The notes under the pieces were generated by a model. It was not told the DNA's origin. It was given only the letters and a program-made list of their open reading frames with translations, and made no database searches. The position numbers and the translations under genes were made by a program. DNA of 64,000 nt from Bog-473 sp036268485 (GTDB lineage: Bacteria > Actinomycetota > Acidimicrobiia > Acidimicrobiales > RAAP-2), in NCBI GenBank assembly GCA_036268485.1, contig DATAUC010000048.1, forward strand, positions 78,168 to 142,167, written 5' to 3'. Below are positions 8,507 to 16,308 of this stretch, one piece after another; the stretch's first letter is position 1; the number at the start of each line of letters is the position of its first letter.

Positions 8507-8983
8507 CTATTCGCTCGACGTCACTTTGGACTCGGGTTCAGACAACAGGCTGAGCAAGGTCAGCGGCTGTCCGTTCTCCCCGGCCCGGTTGAAGAGGCCG
8601 CGCAGGGCGTCGCGCAGGTGGGTGAAGGCGCCGCCAGCCGACTCCTCGGAGTCATCCCCGTCGCTCGACGGGTCCAGCACGCTGAGCACGGTGCGCCGGC
8701 CGTTCTGGTTGCCGGGTAGCTGCTGCATGCGCTCGATGGCCTGGCGCAACGGCACCAGTTCGAGTGAGAGGAACTCCAGTGACCCACCTTCGTTGGGGTA
8801 GACGCTGTACATGTTGACCATTTCGGAATCGTCCCCGGTCAGGTCGCGCAACCGTTGGCTGATGTCGGTCAGGTCGCCTTCGAGCTCCTCGTCGTCGTTG
8901 AGCCCGGCCGGGGGGCGGAGCAGGCTGAGGATGGTGAGGGACTCGCCCTTCTCACCCAGTCCTTTGTAGAGGCGTTTCGCCAT
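8507..8983 (-). CDS. Unknown 158-residue protein with repeated LTxLSLL motif, third gene of PiT operon
   Basis: Acidic soluble protein with no signal peptide or membrane span and no family I recognise. A short motif recurs three or four times: LGEKGESLTILSLL near residue 9, NEGGSLEFLSLEL near 65, NGRRTVLSVLDP near 93, and GENGQPLTLLSLLSEPE near 135, separated by acidic stretches. This suggests an internally repeated beta-strand unit. It begins 12 bp after the 86-residue membrane protein, which itself begins 6 bp after the PiT transporter; the three genes surely form one transcript. A role in regulating or stabilising the transporter is inferred from context only. Confidence 0.75.
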   Translation of the reverse strand: MAKRLYKGLGEKGESLTILSLLRPPAGLNDDEELEGDLTDISQRLRDLTGDDSEMVNMYSVYPNEGGSLEFLSLELVPLRQAIERMQQLPGNQNGRRTVLSVLDPSSDGDDSEESAGGAFTHLRDALRGLFNRAGENGQPLTLLSLLSEPESKVTSSE

Positions 8984-8995
8984 AGTGATCCCCCG

Positions 8996-9256
8996 TTACT
9001 TCGTCAGTGCGACGGAAATGCCATAGCCAATGCCCGCCAGCACAATCAGGAAACATACGCCGGCCACCACCAATGACGACGTGTGACGGGCCGAGGTGGA
9101 GCCGTCCTCGTTGTCGGGCGAGAAGCCTCCGCGCGACAGTCCTTCCACGCCCAGGGAGAACACGGCGGTGAGGCCGGCTCCGGCGACTATGGCGATGAGC
9201 AGGATCTTGATCAGCGCACTGACATCGATGTACGAAGTTACGTCGGCAATCATCAT
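8996..9256 (-). CDS. Small two-helix membrane protein in PiT operon
   Basis: 86 residues with two clear membrane segments: IKILLIAIVAGAGLTAVFSLGV near the N terminus and SLVVAGVCFLIVLAGIGYGISVAL at the C terminus, joined by a polar loop (SRGGFSPDNEDGSTSARHT). Placed 6 bp after the PiT transporter gene on the same strand. Small proteins of this layout are seen next to actinobacterial PiT genes; a role as accessory subunit is an inference from the constant position. Confidence 0.8.
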   Translation of the reverse strand: MMIADVTSYIDVSALIKILLIAIVAGAGLTAVFSLGVEGLSRGGFSPDNEDGSTSARHTSSLVVAGVCFLIVLAGIGYGISVALTK

Positions 9257-9262
9257 GTGCTC

Positions 9263-10417
9263 CTATGCAGCCGCGGTGGACACGCGGGTGGAAGTCGTGG
9301 GGGTCTTGCCGTCGTCCCATTCGTCGTTGACGTTGTGCGAGCTGACGGCGTTCTTGCGGGACAGGCCGAAGATGGTGATGCAGTAGCTGACGAGGACCAC
9401 GAAGAGCACGACCACGCCGGCGTCACCACCGATGGCGTTCTGGCCCGCAAAGCAACCGGCACCGACCAGGGCCGCCGCCGGCATGGTGACGAACCAGGTG
9501 AAGACCATGCGGCGGAAGATGCTCCAGCGCACCGGCTGACGCCGACCGACGCCGGCGCCCACAACGGAGCCGCCGCAGACCTGCGTGGTGGACAGCGGGA
9601 TGCCGAAGTGGGTGGAGGCCAGAATCACGGCGGCCGATGAGGCTTCGGCGGCGAAGCCCTGGGGCGTTTCAATCTCGATCAGTCCCTTACCCAGGGTACG
9701 GATGATGCGCCAGCCACCGATGTAGGTGCCCAGGGCGATGGAGATGGCGCACAGGATGATGACCCAGTCCGGCGTGGACGCCGTCTTGCCGATGGTCCCG
9801 TTGGCCACCAGGGCCAGGGTGAGGATGCCCATGGTCTTCTGGGCGTCGTTGGTGCCGTGGGCCAGTGACACCATGGCGGCCGATCCGATCTGGCCGACCC
9901 GGAAGGACTTCTTGCGCACCCCGTCCCTCGCTTTGTGGGTGATCCGATAGGCCAGCACAGTGCCCAGGGCGGCGACGGCCACGGCGAAAATGGGGGCGAA
10001 GATGGCCGGGATGAACACCTTGCCGGCCACGCCGGACCAGATCACCGAACTCCCGCCGGCGTGCACCAACATGGCGCCGACCACGCCGCCGATGAGGGCG
10101 TGCGAGGAACTCGAGGGCATGCCGACGTACCAGGTGGTGATGTTCCAAGCGATGCCACCGGCCAATCCGGCGAAGACCACGGCCAGGGTGACCGATCCCT
10201 GATTGACGATGCCCGAGGCGATGGTGGCCGCCACCGAGAGCGAGAGGAAGGCGCCCACCAGGTTCAGGACAGCCGACATCCCGACCGCCGTCTTCGGTTT
10301 GAGCGCCCCGGTGGCGATGGAGGTGGCTACCGCATTGGCCGAGTCGTGAAACCCATTGGTGAAGTCGAAGGCCAAGCCCGTGACCACCACCATGACAAGA
10401 ATGAATGTGTTACCCAC
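9263..10417 (-). CDS. pit: Low-affinity inorganic phosphate transporter, PiT family
   Basis: 384 residues, a metal-phosphate:H+ or Na+-type symporter. Both halves carry the duplicated PiT signature: FDFTNGFHDSANAVATSIAT near the N terminus and MVSLAHGTNDAQKTMGI in the middle, where Asn/Asp residues bind the phosphate and ion. About nine or ten hydrophobic segments are visible. It leads an operon with two small genes. With the pst genes at the left edge, the cell has both a high-affinity and a bulk phosphate route. Confidence 0.95.
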   Translation of the reverse strand: MGNTFILVMVVVTGLAFDFTNGFHDSANAVATSIATGALKPKTAVGMSAVLNLVGAFLSLSVAATIASGIVNQGSVTLAVVFAGLAGGIAWNITTWYVGMPSSSSHALIGGVVGAMLVHAGGSSVIWSGVAGKVFIPAIFAPIFAVAVAALGTVLAYRITHKARDGVRKKSFRVGQIGSAAMVSLAHGTNDAQKTMGILTLALVANGTIGKTASTPDWVIILCAISIALGTYIGGWRIIRTLGKGLIEIETPQGFAAEASSAAVILASTHFGIPLSTTQVCGGSVVGAGVGRRQPVRWSIFRRMVFTWFVTMPAAALVGAGCFAGQNAIGGDAGVVVLFVVLVSYCITIFGLSRKNAVSSHNVNDEWDDGKTPTTSTRVSTAAA

Positions 10418-10535
10418 ATCTGCACTTGTACCAGGGGGTTTCTCTCAGGTCACCAGGGAACCGGGGTGGTTCGCCACAAGTTCATTTCTCGTTCATCGCC
10501 GTGCCACGTGCGTCTCGTGGAGTTAGCAATCTCGC

Positions 10536-10943
10536 TCACGAAGCGATGGGTACCCATAGCTCGATCTGGTTGTGGCGCCGGTAGAACTCGACCAACGGCC
10601 GGGACGGATCGACAGCCACCAAGGCTTTGAGCTCTTCCATGCCGGGCCCGATCAGCCCATAGGACCCGGGCGCATCGCCGCCGATGCGCCCCCGCATGTA
10701 CCGGCCGCCGGGCAACGTACCCACCACCAGGCCAAGCGCAGGAGCATCGTCGTCCGGACCGATCGGGGTGCAGGCCGAATAGGTGTTCGTGAGCTCATCG
10801 GCCAACCCGTACAGCTTGCGGCCATGGCCGCTCACCAGGTGTTGAAACGATGGCCAGATCGCCTGAATGTGGGCCAGATCGTCGACCGTCGACCGTCGCA
10901 TGACCGCGACATCGTCCCGGTCAATGGGGCCGGGCCGGGCCAC
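10536..10943 (-). CDS. GyrI-like / AraC effector-binding-domain protein
   Basis: 135 residues from GTG 10943; ATG 10901 is an alternative start. The second half matches the end of GyrI-like small-molecule-binding domains: LPGGRYMRGRIGGDAP, then YGLIGPGMEELKAL, and the closing DPSRPLVEFYRRHNQIELWVPI. The fold usually binds hydrophobic effectors or acts alone as a multidrug-sensing module. There is no DNA-binding domain, so it is not itself a regulator. It begins 20 bp after the acyltransferase gene on the same strand, so co-transcription is likely. The assignment is by pattern memory and moderately certain. Confidence 0.65.
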   Translation of the reverse strand: MARPGPIDRDDVAVMRRSTVDDLAHIQAIWPSFQHLVSGHGRKLYGLADELTNTYSACTPIGPDDDAPALGLVVGTLPGGRYMRGRIGGDAPGSYGLIGPGMEELKALVAVDPSRPLVEFYRRHNQIELWVPIAS

Positions 10944-10963
10944 AAAGACTGAGGCCGCGGGAC

Positions 10964-12361
10964 CTACTCGCAGAGCTTCACCATCTGCGTCATGCCGTCC
11001 TCTATGGCGCCGGTGAGCACGTCCATGTCGCTCGTCGTGTCGTAGTCGCCGGTGATCCCGAAGTTGACCTCACCGTCGTAGGAGAAGATGGCGATGCCGA
11101 TGCGGATCTGCCCACCCAGGGGCACGTAGGGGAAGGCGCGGAGCATGCGCCGTCCCGCTGCATACAGCGGGAACTGCGGCCCCGGCACGTTGGTGGTGAC
11201 CGTGTTGACGTTGCGCTGGGCCGCCCGGGTGGCCAGCCGCATGCCCATGGCCAGCAACATGGGCGGCGCGAAGCCGGACATGGAGGTCAACGCCTCGCCG
11301 GCCACGGCCTGCTTGGAGTCCTTCAGCCCGTCCATCTGCACCGTGATGGCGTGCAGCCGTTCGGCCGGATCGTCGATGTTGACCGGGAGTTCGGCGAACA
11401 TGGCCGACACCTTGTTCTCGAAGGTGCCATCGCCAACCGCCTTGCCCGACACATCGCGTGGCCGCACCGACACCGGCACCAGCGTGCGCACCACGCGGTC
11501 GATCTCCTCGCCCCTCGACAACAAGAGTTCGCGGAAGCCGTTGGTTATGGAAGCCAGCACCACGTCGTTGAAGGTGCCGCCCAGGCCCTTGCGCACCGTC
11601 TTGATGTCGTCCACCGACGTGGAGGCCCAACCGTAGCGACGGTGCGGTCCGATGGGTCCGTTCAAGCTGCTGACCGGGGTCGGTCGGACCAGGCCGCCCA
11701 TGGCGACCACGCCGGTGGCCACCTCCTTGGCGTAACTGGCCGCCTGACGCAGGACGCGGGTCGAAGCCCGCGCCGCCCGCAATTGCTCGTAGGGACTGCG
11801 CACCATGTTGACCACGGCGTCGGTGGCCAGTTTGGCCCCGGTCGGGGTGGGTCGCGGTGTCCACGGCGCCACTTCTGGGCGGGTCACCTCGGGGGAGAGG
11901 TCCATGATGACGGCCAGCAGGTCGGTTCCGGCCACGCCGTCGACCATGGCGTGGTGGGTTTTGGACAACATGGCCCAGCGCCCGTCCTCGAGGCCCTCGA
12001 CCACCCAGATCTCCCACAAGGACTTGGAGCGGTCGAGCTGCTGGGACATGACCCGCCCGACCAGCTTGCGCAGTTCGGACTCGCCGCCCGGGGTGGGCAG
12101 GGCGGTGTGGCGCAGGTGGTACTCAATGTTGAAGTGGGGATCGTCCACCCAGACTGGCCGGCCCAGATCGAAGGGCACGAACTGCACCACCTGGCGGTAG
12201 CGGGGCACCAGGCCCAACTTGGCGTCGACCATGGCGACGATCTCGGAGAAGGGCGGCTGGGGCCCTTCGAAGATGGCCACCGAGGCGATGTGCATGTGCG
12301 AGACGTCGTCCTCAATGTGGAGGAACGAAGCATCCAGCGGACTCAATCGGTCAGGGCTCAC
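10964..12361 (-). CDS. Wax ester synthase / diacylglycerol acyltransferase (WS/DGAT)
   Basis: 465 residues, the usual family length. Transfers fatty acyl groups from acyl-CoA to diacylglycerol or long-chain alcohols, making storage lipid. The active-site motif HHxxxDG is seen as HHAMVDG at residues 136-142. The family-typical opening SPLDASFLHIEDD, the NDVVLA segment and the late NTVTTNVPGPQFPLY segment are all present. Starts at GTG 12361 behind GGGAGAG. A patatin-type lipase lies directly upstream on the same strand, consistent with a lipid-turnover neighbourhood. Confidence 0.95.
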   Translation of the reverse strand: MSPDRLSPLDASFLHIEDDVSHMHIASVAIFEGPQPPFSEIVAMVDAKLGLVPRYRQVVQFVPFDLGRPVWVDDPHFNIEYHLRHTALPTPGGESELRKLVGRVMSQQLDRSKSLWEIWVVEGLEDGRWAMLSKTHHAMVDGVAGTDLLAVIMDLSPEVTRPEVAPWTPRPTPTGAKLATDAVVNMVRSPYEQLRAARASTRVLRQAASYAKEVATGVVAMGGLVRPTPVSSLNGPIGPHRRYGWASTSVDDIKTVRKGLGGTFNDVVLASITNGFRELLLSRGEEIDRVVRTLVPVSVRPRDVSGKAVGDGTFENKVSAMFAELPVNIDDPAERLHAITVQMDGLKDSKQAVAGEALTSMSGFAPPMLLAMGMRLATRAAQRNVNTVTTNVPGPQFPLYAAGRRMLRAFPYVPLGGQIRIGIAIFSYDGEVNFGITGDYDTTSDMDVLTGAIEDGMTQMVKLCE

Positions 12362-12450
12362 ATGCTCTCCCTTCGAGGGAACTAGAGCCTGGACGGTACC
12401 ACCGTGGCCGGGTTATTTCTCCTGGTGGAACCCCCTGGCGGGGGCGAGTC

Positions 12451-13470
12451 CTACTGGGCGATGGCGTCGGGGACGGGCTCACCGAGGTTGGCCAGGAAGG
12501 GGTTCGAGAGGACCCGCTTGCGGGTCTCCTCGTAGGCCGCCTCAATCACCCGTGGTCCCCGGTCTTCGGCCATGGCCCGCAGCCCCATCACGTGGCGTGA
12601 GGCCGTGCCCGGCTCCAGGCTGATGACGGCGATGCCGTTCTCCTGGAGACGCCGCACTTCGCGCTCCATGCGATTGTGCACGGCCCGCCGCAAGGGGCCG
12701 TCAGCCCCGTGGGCGTTGCCGTGGGAGGCCGACATGGAGGAGACGATGACAACGATGTCGAGGTCATCGTCCTTCAGGACGTCGGCGTTGGTGATCGAAT
12801 GCACGCCGCCGTCCACGTATTCCCTGCCGCCGATGACGACCGGCTTGAAGTACCCGGGAATGGCGCATGAGGCCAGCACGGCGGCCGAGAGTCGGGCCGG
12901 CGGTGACCCGGCCCGCCCGAAGACGACCCGACCACCGTCAGAACGTCGGACCGTGCAGATGCGCAGGCCTTCGGGCCAGGTTTCGCCGATGAATTCGTCC
13001 AGGCCGTGAGCCCGGTCGGTGATGTCGATCTGCCCTCGCGGCACCATGGTCATGGCGGCCACTTCGGGCCGGAAGGCCAGCGGTCGCCGGGCGGTGCGGG
13101 CGAGCAACGCCACCGAAGGTGGACGCCACGGGCGCAGCAGCGACATCACCGAAGGCACCGGCAACGGGCCGGCATCGGCCGGCAGAATTCGTTCCAGCAG
13201 GGCGCCACCGCGTCGGGACAACGGAGTGCCGTAGGTCGACGCGGCCAGATCGGTCGCTGGAACACCGACTCGCAGGGCGGCGCCGGTTACCGAACCGGCG
13301 GAGGTACCGACGATGACCGAAGCCTGGCGGGGATCCCAGCCGACTTCACGCTCGAGAGCGGCCAGCACGCCGGCTTGATACGCCTGCCCCACCACGCCAC
13401 CAGCACCGAGTACCAGGCCGATCTTCGGCCGATTCCGATCCGCTGAGCCACCGCGCAATATCCGCACCAC
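12451..13470 (-). CDS. Patatin-like phospholipase
   Basis: 339 residues, GTG start. Ser-Asp dyad hydrolase of the patatin family, acting on acyl lipids. The oxyanion loop GAGGVVGQAYQAGVL is at residues 22-36, the nucleophile elbow GTSAG at 55-59 (Ser57), and the catalytic Asp in YVDGGVHS. No signal peptide; a cytoplasmic enzyme is expected. It is followed by WS/DGAT about 90 bp downstream, so the pair may make and break the same storage lipids (inference). Confidence 0.93.
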   Translation of the reverse strand: MVRILRGGSADRNRPKIGLVLGAGGVVGQAYQAGVLAALEREVGWDPRQASVIVGTSAGSVTGAALRVGVPATDLAASTYGTPLSRRGGALLERILPADAGPLPVPSVMSLLRPWRPPSVALLARTARRPLAFRPEVAAMTMVPRGQIDITDRAHGLDEFIGETWPEGLRICTVRRSDGGRVVFGRAGSPPARLSAAVLASCAIPGYFKPVVIGGREYVDGGVHSITNADVLKDDDLDIVVIVSSMSASHGNAHGADGPLRRAVHNRMEREVRRLQENGIAVISLEPGTASRHVMGLRAMAEDRGPRVIEAAYEETRKRVLSNPFLANLGEPVPDAIAQ

Positions 13471-13510
13471 CCCTGTTTACCCGCTCGTGACTCGAATCAC
13501 ACGCCACGAA

Positions 13511-14287
13511 TCAGCGCCATGACGGCTGGCCCATGGGTGGCAAATGTGCATCGAGCATTGCAGCCAGGGACCGCACCTTGGCACCCGACAAGGGTCCCGG
13601 CTCTCGTATCTTCCTGGCCAGCGCTTTCGGAGCGGTGATCCACACGCCGAGGTGCTGATGGGGCCGACCGGCCAGTAGCTTGAGCGTGGTGCCCAATGTC
13701 CAATCCCCATCGACGAAGACGAGGGCCGGGTGGACTGGGACAGACGGGTCGGCGATGAGCTGCTTGACCGGTATGAGCGATTGATAGGCCGCCTCGATCT
13801 CTGCCGTCCGGTCGACTCCGTTCACGAACAATCGCCGTCGATCGTTGAAGAGCCCGGCCGTGTTCTTGTACTCGATCGTCCCGGTCCAATGTTTGGTGTC
13901 AATCAGCCACACGCCCGAGGAGGCCACCACGAGGTGATCGATGTTGCCCCGACCACCGGGCACCTGTCGATCGTTGGCGATGATCTCCCCCGCGGTGAGC
14001 GTACGTTGCAGGAATTCGCCGATGATGTGTTCGCCCACCGCACCCTTCTGCCAGTTCGGGTCTCTGGTGCGGGTCGCCCGCCGTTGGGCCGAAGCCCCGC
14101 CTACTGGATTGACCAATCGGGAGGGCGGTGCCGGACGACAGCCGACGCAGACGACCTTCTTGATGTCGGGGTCGTACCACGCCAAGTCGCGCTGCTCAAT
14201 GGTGCGACCGCACGCGAGGCAGTGGCCCCGCCAACGCAGTGACTGAAACCGAGCGTTCGGCCCTATGTGTTGCTCTATGCGTGTCAC
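13511..14287 (-). CDS. NERD-domain protein with N-terminal Cys motifs
   Basis: 258 residues from GTG 14287. The N-terminal part has two Cys pairs (CLACG and CVGC) that look like a small zinc finger. The middle is a NERD (nuclease-related) domain: KGAVGEHIIGEFL, GRGNIDHLVVASSGVWLIDTKHW and the following basic strand, matching the restriction-endonuclease-like fold with Asp/Glu and DTK residues. The C-terminal part is unassigned. Function of NERD proteins is mostly unknown; a nuclease or DNA-processing role is the usual suggestion. Confidence 0.82.
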   Translation of the reverse strand: MTRIEQHIGPNARFQSLRWRGHCLACGRTIEQRDLAWYDPDIKKVVCVGCRPAPPSRLVNPVGGASAQRRATRTRDPNWQKGAVGEHIIGEFLQRTLTAGEIIANDRQVPGGRGNIDHLVVASSGVWLIDTKHWTGTIEYKNTAGLFNDRRRLFVNGVDRTAEIEAAYQSLIPVKQLIADPSVPVHPALVFVDGDWTLGTTLKLLAGRPHQHLGVWITAPKALARKIREPGPLSGAKVRSLAAMLDAHLPPMGQPSWR

Positions 14288-14398
14288 CGGTGCCCCCTGC
14301 GTCGAATGTACGACGCCACGGAGGCAGTGTGAATAGGCCGAAAGAACCTGATTGGTTACGGCGCAGCCCAGGTCAGCCCGGAAACGACAGCGAGGTGC

Positions 14399-14965
14399 TC
14401 AGCAGGTAAAGGAACCCGAGACGGCCGCACCCTGCAGGTCGGTCCCGGTGAAGGTGCCGCTTTTCTGATTGGCCGCGATGGTCCCCGTGTTCTTGGTGGC
14501 GTCGCTCCCGGACCCGCCGACCGTGAAGGCCAGGACCGCGTTGGCGAAGGTTGAGGATCCCGACTTCGCCTCGAGCCCGAAGTAATTCGGCTTGGCACCC
14601 TTGTAGGAGTAGGCGTCGACGACGACACCGGCGTTGACGGTAAAGAATCCGCCTGTGGTGGCGCAGGTGCCGCCCTTAATCACTGTGTTGGCTGTGCCCA
14701 CCGTGATCTTGACTACGGCCGACCCGGTGCAGAACGTCTGTGTTACGCCCTTCGATCCCGGCTTGAAGCTGCTGCAACCAGCAGTCGCGGTCGCCTTCTT
14801 GGTCGGCTTCTTGGGGTGCTTTGCCTTGTGGGCATCGACCGCCTTCACCGAAGCACCGGCGGAGACCCCAATCATGCTCAACGAGAAGGAACTCAAGGCA
14901 ACGACGCCGCCGGCTGCGACCAGAGTCCGGAGGAGGCGCGCGTGACGGCGTGAATAACTGAGCAT
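14399..14965 (-). CDS. Secreted protein of unknown function
   Basis: 188 residues from ATG 14965, chosen because GGAGAG stands 5 bp before it; ATG 14977 lacks a ribosome site. The N terminus (SRRHARLLRT plus a hydrophobic core ending VSAGAS) is a signal peptide. A Lys/Pro-rich linker (KAKHPKKPTKKATAT) is followed by a compact Gly/Thr/Ser-rich domain with four Cys (CSSF, FCTG, CATTGG and the C-terminal FTC), which could form two disulfides. No family recognised. An exported beta-rich domain is likely. Confidence 0.75.
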   Translation of the reverse strand: MLSYSRRHARLLRTLVAAGGVVALSSFSLSMIGVSAGASVKAVDAHKAKHPKKPTKKATATAGCSSFKPGSKGVTQTFCTGSAVVKITVGTANTVIKGGTCATTGGFFTVNAGVVVDAYSYKGAKPNYFGLEAKSGSSTFANAVLAFTVGGSGSDATKNTGTIAANQKSGTFTGTDLQGAAVSGSFTC

Positions 14966-15205
14966 GAGACTCTCCATTCAGGCGAGGAAGCATGTGACGC
15001 TACAAACGGGACCAGTGAGTCACCCGAGTGTGACCAGGGAATCACCAGATCAAAAGGCAAAGTTGGCCACGCACCGTTACTGTTTCCTCGGCATGAATTG
15101 CGCTCTTTAGCCTGGCTTCGCCCTCAACCGGCGTGTAATTTAGGTGCTGAAGTCGCTGGGCGAACGGGAGTCCAGGGCACCCCCAAACCAAAGGTGGAAA
15201 ACACT

Positions 15206-15364
15206 ATGAAGATGCGAAACAAGGTTCTTGCAGCGGGCGGCATTCTGGCGGCTGCATCTGGTGCGGTTGTCGCACTCGTGGCCACTGCGGCGCCGGCTGG
15301 CGCGACGATTGTCATCACGCCCATCATCGACTACATCATCCACGGCAGCCTGTTCCTCTTCTAG
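15206..15364 (+). CDS. Short secreted peptide precursor (52 residues)
   Basis: Starts at ATG 15206 behind AAGGTGG (15191-15197). The product is a signal peptide (MKMRNK, then an Ala/Gly/Val core, then TAAPAGA) followed by only about 19 residues: TIVITPIIDYIIHGSLFLF, strongly hydrophobic with single Asp, His and Ser. The longer open frame from 15098 lacks a ribosome site. A hairpin terminator follows 33 bp after the stop. The mature peptide could be a surface, membrane-inserted or signalling peptide; no family recognised. That it is a real gene is supported by the ribosome site, signal peptide and terminator. Confidence 0.65.
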   Translation: MKMRNKVLAAGGILAAASGAVVALVATAAPAGATIVITPIIDYIIHGSLFLF

Positions 15365-15397
15365 AGCTCTTCCGCCGCAGGGCGGTTTGCGAACTAC

Positions 15398-15432
15398 ACA
15401 ATCCGCTGGGCGATGTTGGCCCGGCGGATTGT
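15398..15432 (+). terminator. Hairpin after the secreted peptide gene
   Basis: Arms ACAATCCGCTGGG and CCCGGCGGATTGT form a 13-bp stem with one G-T wobble around a 9-base loop. No T-run follows, but the perfect pairing just after a short gene supports a transcript end or mRNA-protecting structure. Confidence 0.55.
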
Positions 15433-15567
15433 CGCGTGAGGACGCAGATCTGAAGGGGGTGGTGAGGCCACGACGAGCGAGCCATCAGGCGCGATACAAC
15501 GGCCGAGACTCAGAGGGGGTTGCTCGATAGAGATCAGCCCGAACGGGCCGCCAGCCGAACCAGGTCA

Positions 15568-15592
15568 GTGCGCCCCGCTTCAGCGGGCGCAC
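15568..15592. terminator. Hairpin between convergent genes
   Basis: GTGCGCCC(C)GCT and AGCGGGCGCAC pair with one bulged C. It lies between the peptide gene (plus) and the cNMP-binding gene (minus), whose stop is 18 bp away, so it could end the minus-strand transcript. Confidence 0.4.
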
Positions 15593-15609
15593 CAACCAGG
15601 AAGGCGCAA

Positions 15610-16044
15610 TTACGCGGCGGTCAAGCTCCGCGAGGCGATGGTCTCATGGACCGTCTCGGCTACGGCCGGCGCCAGGTTGAGGATCTGGCGGAACTCGCGG
15701 GGCGAACCGACGTAGATGTCCATGTCGGAGGTAGCGGTCACGGTGGCGTTGCGCCGACCCCGACCTCTGTCCTGCACGAGCGCCATCTCGCCCACCAGGT
15801 CGCCCTGGCCGACGGTGGCGATGACGTGGCCACCCTGGGCCACATCGGCGGTGCCGCTGGCCACGATCATGAATTCATCGCCGTGCGATCCCTCGCGCAT
15901 GAGGACCTTGCCGGCCGGGATGGTGATGCGGGTCAGCAAGCGTGCGATGTCAGCCAGCTCAGCCCGGCTGGCGTTCGAGAACAGGGCGAAGTCCCGCAGT
16001 TCCTGCAGGTTCGATGATTCATTCTTCAGTAGGCGCAATCGCAT
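15610..16044 (-). CDS. Stand-alone cyclic-nucleotide-binding (Crp-type sensor) protein
   Basis: 144 residues, starting behind AAGGAG. It consists of one cNMP-binding domain: the Gly turns in GKVLMREGSHGDEFMIVASGTADV, then the phosphate-binding cassette region GQGDLVGEMALVQDRGRGRRNATVTA, with Glu and Arg in expected places. There is no helix-turn-helix, so it is not a complete Crp regulator. It probably senses cAMP or a related nucleotide and acts through another protein. A second such gene is at 42619. Divergent from the AAA+ ATPase at 16309. Confidence 0.88.
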   Translation of the reverse strand: MRLRLLKNESSNLQELRDFALFSNASRAELADIARLLTRITIPAGKVLMREGSHGDEFMIVASGTADVAQGGHVIATVGQGDLVGEMALVQDRGRGRRNATVTATSDMDIYVGSPREFRQILNLAPAVAETVHETIASRSLTAA

Positions 16045-16180
16045 GGTGACTCCTTTGATAACTGTTGTATCCAGAATGGACCCTACCGGGGAAATCTGTC
16101 AACCAGCTCACAGAGATACTTAGCATCACCAGAAGTGATCATCTCCCTGGGAGAATGGGCTGCCCGGCTCATCTCTCAGA

Positions 16181-16204
16181 CTTTCTAAGTCGATACTTAG
16201 AAAG
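16181..16204. promoter_or_regulatory. Perfect inverted repeat upstream of AAA+ ATPase gene
   Basis: CTTTCTAAGT and ACTTAGAAAG flank a 4-base spacer (CGAT). The stretch is AT-rich compared with its surroundings. It stands 105 bp before the GTG of the ATPase gene. Likely an operator; protein unknown. Confidence 0.5.
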
Positions 16205-16238
16205 CGGGCTCCACTACCCTTCAACTCCCGACCTCAGC

Positions 16239-16276
16239 CGCTTTCTCGCATCTTCTAAGGTCTTTTTTAGAAAGCG
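16239..16276. promoter_or_regulatory. Second related inverted repeat upstream of AAA+ ATPase gene
   Basis: CGCTTTCT (16239-16246) pairs with AGAAAGCG (16269-16276), with a nested TTCTAA/TTAGAA pair inside. It repeats the AGAAAGCGRG half of the dyad at 16181-16208, 70 bp away, so one factor may bind both. It ends 32 bp before the gene start and could also fold in the mRNA leader. Confidence 0.45.
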
Positions 16277-16308
16277 AGCGCCGAGTACAAACCCGGGGAG
16301 GTGGCCGA

